From: Litorilinea aerophila
GTDB taxonomy: Bacteria > Chloroflexota > Anaerolineae > Caldilineales > Caldilineaceae
Direction of reading: 5' to 3'
Length of the DNA: 64,000 bases
Assembly (NCBI RefSeq): GCF_006569185.2
Contig: NZ_VIGC02000009.1
Span: 62,001-126,000 of the forward strand
The translations under genes were made by a program, and so were the position numbers. Position 1 is the stretch's first letter, and each line of letters opens with the position of its first letter. Under the pieces are notes generated by a model. It worked only from the letters and a program-made list of their open reading frames with translations. It searched no databases and was not told the DNA's origin. Positions 1 through 10,021 of this stretch are shown here, piece by piece.

Positions 1-1800
1 AAAGAGATTGCGGCCCGCCGGGTTTTGCACCACCACGTACCAGTTGTTCTCCGGCCAGTCCCGGTTGCCCGCGTACCAGTTGAGGATGATGTAGTCGCTG
101 AACTGGATGGGATCGATGAACTCCAACATGGTGGCATATTTCTCGGGGTCGGCCAGCCCGCCGGCCTGGGCCAGTTGAATGAGGACGTTGATTCGATCCT
201 GGGGGCCGCTCACGGGGCCGCTGTGGTTGGCGCTGGACCATTCTTCCTTCTGGCCGCCCAGGTACGCGGCGGCGAAGGATTCGTCCGGGCGTTCCACCAG
301 GTTGTAGATGCCCCAGTAGAGGCCGTTCAGATACAGGTGCACGAAACGTCCGTGGGAGCCCAGGCCGCTCATGGCGATCTGGGAGGCGCGGGCCCATTCA
401 TCCCGGGCGTATGTATCCAGGCGATGGTCGATGGGGTTGTCCGGCGCCCAGGGGTGGCCGGCAAAGCTGCGGTCCACACCGCCCCGGAGGATCAGGGTAT
501 CGAACCGGTCCACGGGCGAATTGGCGAAGATAGGCACCGTCAGGTACGCGGCGCCGTACTCCCGGCGGAAGAAGAGGCGGAAGGAATGCTTGGGCATGAA
601 CTCCCAGCGGCCGGCGCCGCCCTGGATGCGCAGGCCGGCGTTAAGTTGGAAATCCGGCACTTGCCCCTGGGGGTCGATCCACTCCACCGAGACCGGCCGC
701 TCCATCTCCCGGCCCCGGTCCCGAGGACGGCTGTAGATCTCGAAAAGCGCGTCCTGGTCGGTGACCAGGGAAATGGTGGGCAGGGCCAGCAGCCCCTCCT
801 GAACCATGGGGCCGTAGCGGGGGTCCTCCACGATGCGGGGATCCATGGCGTAGTCGGCCTCCTGGGGCGTTCCGGCCTGATAGCCACCGAAGTCGATGGC
901 GTGGGTCCCCCAGGTGGCCGGGAAACCTGGCGGCTCTGCCGGCTGACGCGCCACATCCGCCGGGAAGATGTAGGTGTGGGTGACGGCCAGCCCGGGGCGA
1001 TAGCCCGGGCGGAAGGCGGCTGCCCGCACTGCCGTGGTGGTGGTGATGGGGATGGGCTCCCGGTAGAGGTGGCCGTGTTCCTCCGTCGGCGTGCTGCCGT
1101 CGGTGGTGTAGCGGATGACCGCTTCCGGATCGTCCACGGACAGGGTCAGCAGGAACGGCTCGTCGTAGAAGCCCCGGGACGGGCTAAACTGGACCGCTGG
1201 CAGCAGATCCTGCCACACCTGGTCTGTGTCGTTGGCTGCGCCGGGCGTGGGGTTGGCCAGGTAGCCGTAGCCGTCCCCGATGCGGCCGTAGGAGACATCT
1301 TCGAACTGCTGGCCATATTCAATGGCAGAGGCGTCCATGAAGCGGCGGGACGTGGGCGAATAGAGGGCCAGGAAGCCCTGTTGGCTGTTCAGGCGAAAGT
1401 TGGTGTGGACGTAGCGCTCGCCGTCCTCGGCGTCGATCTGGCTGCGGTCTTTGCCCGACGCCATCACCAGCAGGTAGCCGCCCCCGGGGATCACCAGGTC
1501 ATCCTCGAAGACCCACTTGGTGGGCCGGGCCGGATCGTCGCTCAGGCTCCAGCCCACCAGGTTGATGTCGGTGGCCGTGCGGTTGTACAGCTCGATCCAG
1601 TCGGACGGGTCGCCATCTTCGTCCAGGAAGCCGCCCCCGTTGGCAGCCAGAAACTCGTTGATGACCACCGGGCCGGCCTCTCCTGGGTTGGGGGTGGTGG
1701 GGTCTGCCAACAGCCGTTGCAGGTTCAGGAGAATCAGCAGGACGGCCAGGAGAGCCAGGGTGCGCCCCCAGCGCCGTCGAAAATAAATGCCCTTGTTCAT
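1..1800 (-). CDS. Secreted CotH-kinase / lamin-tail domain protein (C-terminus beyond window)
   Basis: The reverse strand is open from ATG at 1800 to the window edge, about 600 codons, so the 3' end is missing. The N-terminus MNKGIYFRRRWGR plus a Leu-rich stretch (residues about 15-30) reads as a signal peptide or anchor. Residues about 43-150 resemble a lamin-tail domain (VVINEFLAANGG, then DWIELYNR and WSLSDDP). Residues about 195-260 resemble the chitobiase/hexosaminidase C-terminal type domain (YTTDGSTPT). From about residue 300 the protein matches CotH-kinase style proteins (LRGGVDRSF, ARDEWARAS, LYLNGLYWGIYNLVERPDE). Families with this order are secreted and cell-surface, and CotH is an atypical kinase fold in spore-coat proteins. 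The substrate here is unknown. It is divergent from the EttA gene. Confidence 0.85.
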   Translation of the reverse strand, partial: MNKGIYFRRRWGRTLALLAVLLILLNLQRLLADPTTPNPGEAGPVVINEFLAANGGGFLDEDGDPSDWIELYNRTATDINLVGWSLSDDPARPTKWVFEDDLVIPGGGYLLVMASGKDRSQIDAEDGERYVHTNFRLNSQQGFLALYSPTSRRFMDASAIEYGQQFEDVSYGRIGDGYGYLANPTPGAANDTDQVWQDLLPAVQFSPSRGFYDEPFLLTLSVDDPEAVIRYTTDGSTPTEEHGHLYREPIPITTTTAVRAAAFRPGYRPGLAVTHTYIFPADVARQPAEPPGFPATWGTHAIDFGGYQAGTPQEADYAMDPRIVEDPRYGPMVQEGLLALPTISLVTDQDALFEIYSRPRDRGREMERPVSVEWIDPQGQVPDFQLNAGLRIQGGAGRWEFMPKHSFRLFFRREYGAAYLTVPIFANSPVDRFDTLILRGGVDRSFAGHPWAPDNPIDHRLDTYARDEWARASQIAMSGLGSHGRFVHLYLNGLYWGIYNLVERPDESFAAAYLGGQKEEWSSANHSGPVSGPQDRINVLIQLAQAGGLADPEKYATMLEFIDPIQFSDYIILNWYAGNRDWPENNWYVVVQNPAGRNLF

Positions 1801-2099
1801 CGATTCACAACCCGTTCGTGCCCCATGGGGCCCGGCAGCCTCCCCGGCCGATCCGGATGGCCAAAGCCGCCGCTGCCCCGCGTCCAACAGGCGGACAGGG
1901 AAGATTGCATCCTACAAGTGTACATGGTCCGGCGGGATTCTAGAAATATGGAAGGCTGAAAAGGAGTCCACCCACCTTCCCGATGCGCTTGAACGATGCC
2001 ACAGACCCGGGGCGGCTTTATGCAAAGCGGCCGCATGTGTTACATTGGAGCGGTCATTTGGGTCGGCTGTAAAGAAAGCAAAGAGACGGACTTCAAATA
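1801..2099. promoter_or_regulatory. Divergent intergenic region between CotH protein and EttA genes
   Basis: A 299-base gap between divergently transcribed genes that must hold both promoters. No confident -10/-35 pair, operator or riboswitch was recognised. Short reading frames here have no recognisable protein character. Confidence 0.4.
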
Positions 2100-3779
2100 A
2101 TGAGCGAAAAAATCATCTATTCCATGGTAGGCGTCGGCAAGACCTACCCACCCAACAACCAGGTCCTGCGGGATATCAGCCTCTCCTATTTCTATGGCGC
2201 CAAGATCGGCGTCCTGGGCCTGAACGGCGCGGGCAAGAGCACCCTGCTGCGCATCATGGCCGGTGTGGAGAAGGACTTCATCGGGGAGACCATCCTGGCC
2301 GAAGGCTACACCATCGGCTACCTGGAGCAGGAACCCCAGCTAGACAACAACAAAACCGTGCGCCAGGTGGTGGAGGAGGGCGTGCAGGAAGTGGTGGATG
2401 CCCTGGCCGAATTCGATGAAATCAACATGAAGTTCGGCGAGGATCTGTCCCCAGAGGAGATGGATGCCCTGTTGGCCCGCCAGGCCGAGGTCCAGGACAA
2501 GCTGGACGCGCTCAACGCCTGGGATCTGGACAGCCGGCTGGAGCTGGCCATGGACGCCCTGCGCTGTCCGCCGGGGGATACCCCGGTCGCGGTGCTCTCC
2601 GGCGGCGAACGGCGGCGGGTCGCCCTCTGCCGCCTCCTCCTCCAGGAGCCGGACATCCTGCTGCTGGACGAGCCCACCAATCACCTGGACGCGGAATCGG
2701 TGGCCTGGCTGGAGCGCCATCTGCAGCAGTACAAGGGCACCGTCATCGCCGTCACCCACGACCGCTACTTCCTGGACAACGTGGCCGGCTGGATCCTGGA
2801 GCTGGATCGGGGTCACGGCATCCCCTGGAAGGGGAACTACTCCTCCTGGCTGGAGCAAAAACGACAGCGCCTGGCTCAGGAGGAGAAGCAGGCCTCCCTG
2901 CGTCAGAAGACCCTGGAGCGGGAACTGGCCTGGCTCCACATGACGCCCAAGGCCCAACAGACCAAGCGCAAGGCCCGCATCAACGCCTACAACGAGCTCC
3001 TCTCCCAGGAGATGGAGCGGGCGCGAGAGGAGCGGGAGATCTACATCGCGCCGGGGCCGCGGCTGGGCGACGTGGTGATCCGGGCCGAGAACATCACCAA
3101 GGCCTTCGGCGACAACCTGCTCTACGAGAACCTGAGCTTCGACGTGCCGCCGGGAGCCATCGTGGGCATTATCGGCCCCAACGGCGCCGGCAAGAGTACC
3201 CTCTTCCGCATGATCGTGGGCCAGGAACAGCCCGACGCCGGGACCATCACCGTGGGCAGCACCGTCAAACTGGCCTACGTGGACCAAAGCCGGGACATCC
3301 TGGACCCCAATAAGACCGTCTGGGAGGAAATTTCCGACGGCAACGAACAGATCCGCATCGGCGACCGCCTGGTCAACTCCCGGGCCTACGTGGCCCGCTT
3401 CAACTTCACCGGGACTGACCAGCAAAAGAAGGTGGGCAGCCTCTCTGGCGGCGAGCGCAACCGGGTCCACCTGGCCAAGATGCTCAAATCCGGCGCCAAC
3501 GTCCTGCTGTTGGACGAACCCAGCAACGACCTGGACGTGAACACCCTGCGCGCGCTGGAAGACGCGCTGGAGAGCTTCGCCGGCTGCGCCCTGATCATCT
3601 CCCACGATCGCTGGTTCCTGGACCGCATCGCCACCCACATCCTGGCCTTTGAGGGCAACAGTCAGGTGGTCTGGTTCCCGGGCAACTACAGCGAGTACGA
3701 AGCCGACCGGCGTCGGCGGCTGGGCGCGGCGGCCGACCGGCCCCACCGCATCACCTACCGCAAGCTGCGCCGGGCGTAG
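2100..3779 (+). CDS. ettA: ABC-F protein EttA, energy-dependent translational throttle
   Basis: 559 residues, close to the 555 of E. coli EttA. It has two ATP-binding cassettes. Cassette 1 has Walker A GLNGAGKST (residues 40-48), signature LSGGERRR (about 166) and Walker [12 protein letters not shown] (about 187). Cassette 2 has Walker A GPNGAGKST (about 359), signature LSGGERNR (about 447) and LLLDEPSNDLD. Between them lies the charged linker and arm region of ABC-F proteins. There are no membrane segments. The opening (SMVGVGKTYPPNNQVL) and overall spacing fit EttA better than Uup or YheS. By family knowledge it binds the ribosomal E site and couples initiation of elongation to ATP/ADP ratio. 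It is monocistronic and convergent with the helicase gene. Confidence 0.93.
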   Translation: MSEKIIYSMVGVGKTYPPNNQVLRDISLSYFYGAKIGVLGLNGAGKSTLLRIMAGVEKDFIGETILAEGYTIGYLEQEPQLDNNKTVRQVVEEGVQEVVDALAEFDEINMKFGEDLSPEEMDALLARQAEVQDKLDALNAWDLDSRLELAMDALRCPPGDTPVAVLSGGERRRVALCRLLLQEPDILLLDEPTNHLDAESVAWLERHLQQYKGTVIAVTHDRYFLDNVAGWILELDRGHGIPWKGNYSSWLEQKRQRLAQEEKQASLRQKTLERELAWLHMTPKAQQTKRKARINAYNELLSQEMERAREEREIYIAPGPRLGDVVIRAENITKAFGDNLLYENLSFDVPPGAIVGIIGPNGAGKSTLFRMIVGQEQPDAGTITVGSTVKLAYVDQSRDILDPNKTVWEEISDGNEQIRIGDRLVNSRAYVARFNFTGTDQQKKVGSLSGGERNRVHLAKMLKSGANVLLLDEPSNDLDVNTLRALEDALESFAGCALIISHDRWFLDRIATHILAFEGNSQVVWFPGNYSEYEADRRRRLGAAADRPHRITYRKLRRA

Positions 3780-3780
3780 C

Positions 3781-3856
3781 GGGACACGCCGGGTGGGAGC
3801 GCTCTGCCGATGCCGCCCACCCGGCGCCCGGCCACTGCTCCCGGTGGGCGTGTCCC
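3781..3856. terminator. Inverted-repeat hairpin between convergent ettA and helicase genes
   Basis: The 10-base arm GGGACACGCC (3781-3790) pairs with GGCGTGTCCC (3847-3856). A second arm GCCGGGTGGG (3788-3797) pairs with CCCACCCGGC (3816-3825). It fills the whole gap between the two convergent stop codons. It lacks a T-run, so terminator function is inferred from position and structure. Confidence 0.5.
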
Positions 3857-3857
3857 C

Positions 3858-5528
3858 TCAAAAGAGCCCGCCCTGGATCAGCGGCTGTTCATCCTCCGCC
3901 TCGGGTGGCGCCGCCTCCGGCGGGTCGCCCGAGGCTTCGTCCAACCCCAGTTGTTTTTCCAACCACTGGATCTGGCGCTCCAGATCCGGGATATCGCACT
4001 GGCTGACGGGCTTCCCGTAGCGTTCAATCAGGGTAGCGTTGACCTTGCGGATGGTCTCGCCGTTGACGTGGCCGTAGACCTTGGCCGCGTATTGGCCCAC
4101 CAGCCCCTGCCGCCGCCGGCGCAACTGCTCCCGCCGCTCCCGGTCGGTCACCAGGGGCGGCTCCTCCTCCAGCTCTTCAGAATAGCCGCTGTGGTTGAAG
4201 CCGATGTTGGCGATGGCCTCCAGGGTGACGCCATGGTAGAGGACCCGAGGCCCCTGGATGCCGCCGCCGGGTCCGGCCCCTGGCTCCGGCGCCTCCTCCC
4301 CCTCGGCCAGCTTGATGGCCCGGGCCGCCTCGTTCCGCTTGGCGTTGACATAGCGGCGCATGGCCAGGTCGTTCAGGCCGAAGATCCAGGCGGTCTGTTC
4401 GGCTCGGGGGCGGTTGGGGACTACCCGGCCGGCGCGCATGGTGAACTGGTCCAGCCAGTTGTACTCGCGGATGCCGTTGAGCACCGCGGCCACGGCAATG
4501 GGTTTGTGGTCGTAGCCCACGTGGGCCATCCCCACCGTGACCAGCATGTCCCAGCCACCCCGCTTGAAGGCCCGCAGGTTTTCATGGGCGTTGCTGTCGT
4601 CGGAAACGGCCAGGAGGCAGCGGGCCCCCAGGGACTGGAGGTAGTCGGCCACCTGGCGGGCGTGCTCCTGGGTGGCACAGCCGGCAATGCCGCAGTAGCG
4701 GGGCCAGATCTCCTGGAGTTCCTTGACCTTTTCGAAGGCATGGCGCGCGGCCACCTGCCAGAAGTGGGGGTCGGTGGCCACCCGGGTCAACTGCTGGGCC
4801 GTATGGCGCAGCTCGATCTCCTCGGTGGCATAGACGGCCCGGCCCCGCCGCTGGCGTCGCCGGGTCTGATAGAGGCGGCCGTCGAAGAGCACGGCGTCGA
4901 AAGGGCGCAGGAAGCCCTGGGCCACCCCGTCGGCATAGGTGATCTGGACATCCGCCACGATGTTGCCCTGGTGGTCATATTCGGCGAAGACGATGGGGTT
5001 CTCGTCGGAGCGGTAGGGCGTCCCGGTCATGACGATCTTGCACGCGGCGTGCTCCCCCAGGTCGGAGAGGATGCGGGCCGCCTGGGTGGTGTCGCCGCTG
5101 CCGTAGAGCTTTTCGCCCAGGTAGTGGGCTTCGTCACAGACGATGGCCAGCCGGCCGCTGTGGCGCCGGGCGAAACGCCGGTGCACGGCGGGATCCGCGC
5201 AGAGGGACTGGTAGCTGGAGACGTAGCCGAAGGTGCGCAGGGCATGGATGGCCGCGTTCTCCCGGTGGACGATGGGCCCCATGGCCCCCGGCTGAAAGTG
5301 GGCCCGCACCGCCTTCCAGTCCAGCTCGAACTGGGAGCAGAGGCCCAGACGGGGGGTGAAGACGGCGACGGCGTCGATACGCCCGGCCTTGAACAGGGCA
5401 TCCACCACGGCCAGGGCCAGGATGGTCTTGCCTCCGCCGGGTGGAATCACCGCGGTCAGGGTACCACCGTGGGGCTTGGCAAGGGCGGCGTCGACGGCAG
5501 CTCGTTGATGGGGTCGTAGGGTGAACAT
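3858..5528 (-). CDS. DEAD/DEAH-type SF2 helicase-like ATPase
   Basis: 556 residues. Motif I reads PPGGGKT (about 29-35) after the Q-motif-like RPHQRAAVDAAL. Motif II is DEAH in IVCDEAHYLG (about 131). Motif III is MTGTPYRSD. The C-terminal RecA lobe has MLVTVGMAHVGYDHKP and the arginine-bearing FTMRAGRVVPNR, consistent with motifs V and VI. It resembles the helicase half of type III restriction and UvrB/RecG-like ResIII proteins, but no nuclease or methylase domain is visible and no neighbour is a restriction gene. The C-terminal third is charged and Pro/Glu-rich. Start ATG 5528 has AAGGAG seven bases upstream. Its role is probably DNA or RNA remodelling; the substrate cannot be told. Confidence 0.85.
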   Translation of the reverse strand: MFTLRPHQRAAVDAALAKPHGGTLTAVIPPGGGKTILALAVVDALFKAGRIDAVAVFTPRLGLCSQFELDWKAVRAHFQPGAMGPIVHRENAAIHALRTFGYVSSYQSLCADPAVHRRFARRHSGRLAIVCDEAHYLGEKLYGSGDTTQAARILSDLGEHAACKIVMTGTPYRSDENPIVFAEYDHQGNIVADVQITYADGVAQGFLRPFDAVLFDGRLYQTRRRQRRGRAVYATEEIELRHTAQQLTRVATDPHFWQVAARHAFEKVKELQEIWPRYCGIAGCATQEHARQVADYLQSLGARCLLAVSDDSNAHENLRAFKRGGWDMLVTVGMAHVGYDHKPIAVAAVLNGIREYNWLDQFTMRAGRVVPNRPRAEQTAWIFGLNDLAMRRYVNAKRNEAARAIKLAEGEEAPEPGAGPGGGIQGPRVLYHGVTLEAIANIGFNHSGYSEELEEEPPLVTDRERREQLRRRRQGLVGQYAAKVYGHVNGETIRKVNATLIERYGKPVSQCDIPDLERQIQWLEKQLGLDEASGDPPEAAPPEAEDEQPLIQGGLF

Positions 5529-5577
5529 GGATACTCCTTGCCGAAACCGAAGGGTGTAGTGCGACAGGTGATGCGGG

Positions 5578-6828
5578 TTATGCGTAGGCCCGGCGCACTT
5601 CTTCCGCGAGGATGCGCACGCCAGCCCGGACTACTTCCGGATCGCCGGCGTAGTTCATGCGGATGCACTCGTGCTTGTGGCGCCAGTCCAGGGCTTCCAG
5701 GCCGGGGAAGAAGTAGTGGCCGGGCAGGACCAGCACCTTGCGCTCCTTCAGCCGTCGGTAGAGTTCCTGACAGGTGATGGGGAGATCCTTGAACCAGAGC
5801 CAGAGGAAGAAGGCGCCCTCGGGCCGGTGGATGTAGAAGTCCAGGCCGGCCAGCTCCTCCTGGAACCAGGCCACGGTCTGCCGGGCCTTCTGGAGGTAGT
5901 GGGGCCGGATCACCTCATTGCTCAGCCGGATAATTTCCCGGGTGCGCACCAGGTCCAGGGCCAGGGCCGGGCCGAAGCTGCCCGGCGCCAGGCTGATGAC
6001 CGCGTTCATGGCAGTGATGGCCCGGATCACCTCCGGCGTGGCCACCACGATGCCGGTGCGCGCGCCCGGCAGGCCCAGCTTGGAGAGGCTGAGGCACATG
6101 ATGATATGGGGCTCCCAGGCGGGCGTGGCCCCCTCAAAAATGATGCCAGGGAAGGGCGCGCCGTAGGCGTTGTCCACGATCAGGGGGATGCCATGGGCTT
6201 TGGCCAGCTGGCTCAGGCAGGCCACCTCGTTGTCGGTCAGCACGTTGCCCGTGGGGTTGGTGGGCCGAGAAACGCAGATGGCGCCGATGTTGTCGCCCAC
6301 AGTCAGGGTGTCGAAATCCACCCGATATTTGAAGAGGTGATCGCCCAGGTGCTGGATCTGGGGACGGTGGGCCACGAAGATGTCGCCGGCGATCCCGGCA
6401 TCTGCATAGCCGATATACTCCGGCGCGAGGGGCAGGAGGATTTTCTTGTCACGTCCATCCCCGTAGGGGCCGGCAAAGAGGTTGAAAAGGAAAAAGAACG
6501 CCGTCTGGCTGCCGCTGGTCAGGGCGATGTTCTCCGGCCCCACCGCCCAGCCGCACTCTTCCCGGAGCAGTTCGGCCAGGGCCGCGATGAAGGTGGGATT
6601 GCCGCCCGGCGCGTCGTAATTGCCCACCAGCGCCTCGAAATCCCCCTCACTGTCCAGGATGCGCTCCATGCGCTCCCGGAGGCGGGCCTCCACCGCGGGG
6701 ATGTGGCTGGGGTTGCCGCCGCCCAGCATGATCATGCCGGGTTCCCGGGCGGCGTTGCCCAGGTCGTCCATCAATCGCAGGATGCCGGAATCTCCCAGAA
6801 ATTTCTGACCAAATTTCGAATAGTTCAT
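5578..6828 (-). CDS. avtA: Valine-pyruvate aminotransferase
   Basis: 416 residues from ATG 6828, essentially the length of E. coli AvtA. An upstream in-frame extension runs into repeats and was not used. It is a PLP-dependent fold-type I transaminase. Family-diagnostic stretches are [12 protein letters not shown] near the N-terminus, [13 protein letters not shown] (about residue 190), [13 protein letters not shown], and [11 protein letters not shown] with the PLP-binding Lys at about 247. [12 protein letters not shown] and [12 protein letters not shown] follow in the C-terminal domain. The reaction is L-valine + pyruvate to 2-oxoisovalerate + L-alanine, in the cytoplasm. It lies leftward, 49 bases upstream of the helicase start, so co-transcription is possible. 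The similarity over the full length is strong. Confidence 0.93.
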   Translation of the reverse strand: MNYSKFGQKFLGDSGILRLMDDLGNAAREPGMIMLGGGNPSHIPAVEARLRERMERILDSEGDFEALVGNYDAPGGNPTFIAALAELLREECGWAVGPENIALTSGSQTAFFFLFNLFAGPYGDGRDKKILLPLAPEYIGYADAGIAGDIFVAHRPQIQHLGDHLFKYRVDFDTLTVGDNIGAICVSRPTNPTGNVLTDNEVACLSQLAKAHGIPLIVDNAYGAPFPGIIFEGATPAWEPHIIMCLSLSKLGLPGARTGIVVATPEVIRAITAMNAVISLAPGSFGPALALDLVRTREIIRLSNEVIRPHYLQKARQTVAWFQEELAGLDFYIHRPEGAFFLWLWFKDLPITCQELYRRLKERKVLVLPGHYFFPGLEALDWRHKHECIRMNYAGDPEVVRAGVRILAEEVRRAYA

Positions 6829-7442
<614 letters not shown>

Positions 7443-7715
7443 TCAATAGCGGATCTGAAACCGGCTGAATTCCCCGCTGGCCGGAGACCACTGCACCTCT
7501 ACCCGCTCCACCCGGGCGGCCGGGGAGCCCCGGTGGAGCCAGCGCTCCAGGCTGGCCAGGGCATCCTCTGGGCCTTCGGCCACCACCTCCACGGTGCCAT
7601 CCGGCCGGTTGGCCACCCAACCGGTGAGCCCCAGCCGGCGGGCCTCCTGCAGGGTGAAGTAGCGGAAGTTGACGCCCTGCACGCGGCCATGGACGATGGC
7701 TGTCAACCTCTGCAT
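7443..7715 (-). CDS. acyP: Acylphosphatase
   Basis: 90 residues, the usual size of the family. The signature [14 protein letters not shown] (about residues 7-20) supplies the phosphate-binding Arg, and [18 protein letters not shown] supplies the catalytic Asn. It hydrolyses acyl phosphates such as acetyl- or carbamoyl-phosphate in the cytoplasm. Start ATG 7715 follows AAGGAGAGG; a longer in-frame start upstream would overlap the ABC-F stop codon and lacks such a site. It lies 17 bases after the ABC-F gene and is probably translated from the same message. Confidence 0.93.
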   Translation of the reverse strand: MQRLTAIVHGRVQGVNFRYFTLQEARRLGLTGWVANRPDGTVEVVAEGPEDALASLERWLHRGSPAARVERVEVQWSPASGEFSRFQIRY

Positions 7716-7732
7716 CTTCCTCTCCTTTCTGC

Positions 7733-9754
7733 TCACGCCAGGGCTTCGGCCAGCTCGGCCCACGCCTCCATGGACTGCTCCAGCGCCTGCTGCGTCTCGG
7801 CATAGGCCTGGCTGAGTTCCTGGATGCGCGCCAGATCCTGGGCCTGGCTGGCCTGCTGCAGCGCTTCTTCCAGCCGGGCCACTTCCGCCTCCAGGCGGTG
7901 GATTTCCGCCTCCAGATCGGCCAAAGCCCGTTCCCGCCGACGTTCTTCGTTGCGGCGCATCCGGGCTGCGCGCAGTTCTTCCCGCCCGTTGGCCTGGGTG
8001 GTCGCGGCCACCTCTCGGGCAGCCTCCACCTGTCGGGCACGGTCGGCCAGATACTCAGCGTAGGTGCCCGGGAAGATGTGCATGCGGCCATCCTCCAGGG
8101 ACCAGATCTGGGTGGCCAGGCGGTCGATCAGGTAGCGGTCATGGGAGACCAGCAGGATGGTCCCGTCGAACTGCTCCAGGACCGACTGCAGGATCTCCTG
8201 GGCGGGGATGTCCAGGTGGTTGGTGGGCTCGTCCAGGAGCAGGAAGTTGGCTCCCTCCAGCGCGAGGATGGCCAGGGCCAGCCGACCCCGCTCGCCCCCG
8301 CTGAGGAGCTTCACCGGCTTGTGGACGTCGTCACCCCGGAACAGGTACTGGGCCAGGTAGCTGCGGGCCTGCCCCAGGAGCATGTGCTTGTGGCGGAGCA
8401 GCTCCTCCAGGACCGTGTTCTCCGGGTCCAGGTCCTCGTGGGCCTGGGCAAAATAGCCGATGCGCAGGCTGGCGCCCAGGCGAATCTCGCCGGCCAGGGG
8501 CTCCAGCTGGCCCATCAGGGTGCGCAGGAAGGTGGTCTTCCCACTACCGTTGGGGCCGATGAGGGCGGCACACTCCTGGCGTTCCAGCTGAATGGGGTCG
8601 GCCACGAAAAGGGGGTGGCCCGGGTAGCCGATGGTCAGTTGGCTGGTGCGCAACACCAGGTTGCCGCTGCGCAGTTTGGTGTGCAGCCGCAAGTTCAGTC
8701 GGGGTGGCCGGGTCACCGGGCTCTGGAGAGCCTTGATGGCCTGCTCCACATCGGCCACGCCCCAGCGACTATCGGCGATGTCCACTTCCTCCATCACCTT
8801 GCCCCACTGCTTGCTGAGCAGGGCCTGCAGGCCACCCGCTTCCACCACCTTGACCTCCCGCACCAGCCGGCGCAGGCGGCCTTTGGCCATGTTGGAGGTG
8901 CTGTCCCGGGCGATGTTGCGTTTGATGTAGTCCAGCTCCTTCAGGAATTTTTCCCGCATGGCCTGGAACTCGGCCTCCCGTCGTTCCCAGCGCTCCTGCC
9001 GCTGCTGGAGGTAGGCGCTGTAGTTGCCCCGGTAAGCCTCAATACCGCCCCGGCTCAGCTCCCAGATGCGGTCCACCACCCTGTCCAGGAAGTAGCGGTC
9101 ATGGCTGACCACCAGCAGCGCACCGGACCAGGAACGCAGCGTTCCCTCCAGCCACTCGATGGCTGCCACGTCCAGGTGGTTGGTGGGCTCGTCCAGGATC
9201 AGGAGATCGGGCTGTTCCAGGAGGAGACGGGCCAGCAAGGCCCGGGTCTTCTGGCCGCCGCTCAGGTGGCTGAGGGGCAGGGACCAGTCTTCTTTGCTGA
9301 AGCCCAGCCCCTGGAGTACCTGGGCAATGCGGGTCTCGTATTCATAGCCGCCGGCCAGTTCGAAGGCCTGTTGGGCGGCGCTGTATTCGGCCAGCAGTTC
9401 TTCGGAGACATCCCCCGCGGCCATGCGGGCTTCCATCGCCTGCAGCTGCGCTTCCTGGGCTTTGATATCGCCAAAGGCCGTGAGCATCTCGGCGTACACC
9501 GTGTTGTCCTGGCCGGCGAAGGCTTCCATGGCCTCCTGGCGCAGGTAGCCGATGCGGGCGCCCTGGGCCACGTGGACCTGGCCCGTGGTGGGGGTGGCCA
9601 ACCCCGCCACGATGCGCAGCAGGGTGGTCTTTCCGATGCCGTTGGGACCCACCAGGCCGATCTTGCCGTCGTTGGGGATGGACGCGGTGATGCCGGTGAA
9701 GACATCAAAGTCGCCGAAGGAATGGCCCACGTTGTTCAGCGTCACGATGGACAT
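7733..9754 (-). CDS. ABC-F family ATPase, YheS/Uup-like, with C-terminal coiled coil
   Basis: 673 residues. Cassette 1 has Walker [10 protein letters not shown] (36-44), signature [13 protein letters not shown] and Walker [13 protein letters not shown]. Cassette 2 has [12 protein letters not shown], signature [11 protein letters not shown] and [11 protein letters not shown]. The linker carries the basic [16 protein letters not shown] segment typical of ABC-F arms. The last 110 residues are Glu/Arg/Gln-rich and heptad-like ([20 protein letters not shown]), a predicted coiled coil as in Uup and YheS. It is soluble and ribosome-associated by family knowledge; antibiotic-resistance function cannot be claimed. 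It heads a two-gene unit with acyP. Confidence 0.9.
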   Translation of the reverse strand: MSIVTLNNVGHSFGDFDVFTGITASIPNDGKIGLVGPNGIGKTTLLRIVAGLATPTTGQVHVAQGARIGYLRQEAMEAFAGQDNTVYAEMLTAFGDIKAQEAQLQAMEARMAAGDVSEELLAEYSAAQQAFELAGGYEYETRIAQVLQGLGFSKEDWSLPLSHLSGGQKTRALLARLLLEQPDLLILDEPTNHLDVAAIEWLEGTLRSWSGALLVVSHDRYFLDRVVDRIWELSRGGIEAYRGNYSAYLQQRQERWERREAEFQAMREKFLKELDYIKRNIARDSTSNMAKGRLRRLVREVKVVEAGGLQALLSKQWGKVMEEVDIADSRWGVADVEQAIKALQSPVTRPPRLNLRLHTKLRSGNLVLRTSQLTIGYPGHPLFVADPIQLERQECAALIGPNGSGKTTFLRTLMGQLEPLAGEIRLGASLRIGYFAQAHEDLDPENTVLEELLRHKHMLLGQARSYLAQYLFRGDDVHKPVKLLSGGERGRLALAILALEGANFLLLDEPTNHLDIPAQEILQSVLEQFDGTILLVSHDRYLIDRLATQIWSLEDGRMHIFPGTYAEYLADRARQVEAAREVAATTQANGREELRAARMRRNEERRRERALADLEAEIHRLEAEVARLEEALQQASQAQDLARIQELSQAYAETQQALEQSMEAWAELAEALA

Positions 9755-10021
9755 AACGATGACTCCACTGCAGAAACCACAGATTTCACAGACAGCCCCT
9801 CTGTGCAGGAGAGTCTACCATAAGTTCAACAAAGAGCGTAGCTTAGCCGGTCCACGGGCACAGCAGGCAGCGCTTCTGTACGGCCTCCCAGGAGGCCATT
9901 TCGACGGGCTTGGAACCATGACCGAGACGCCGTCCCTACTTGTCAAAGAAATCCACATTCGCTATGCTATTCCCCACAGCTGGCGCACCACCTGACGCCT
10001 CTCTCGCCCATTTCTCGCCAG
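9755..10021. other. Intergenic region between divergent ABC-F and LysM/L,D-transpeptidase genes
   Basis: 267 bases that must hold two promoters. Apart from short direct runs (CAGATTTCACAGACAG) I see no recognisable site, hairpin or RNA element. Confidence 0.3.

Noticed and set aside
25-1959. Long plus-strand reading frame opposite the CotH gene
   Set aside because: Low-complexity V/G/A/H-rich sequence typical of the antisense of GC-rich genes; the reverse strand has a coherent signal peptide and known domains.
2340-3746. Long minus-strand frame opposite ettA
   Set aside because: Antisense shadow of an ABC-F gene with conserved cassettes; no motif of its own.
3858-5528. Type III restriction or phage-defence helicase
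   Set aside because: Only helicase motifs are seen, with no nuclease or methylase partner, in a core-genome setting.
7898-9823. Plus-strand frame opposite the second ABC-F gene
   Set aside because: Antisense shadow; the minus strand holds all Walker and signature motifs.
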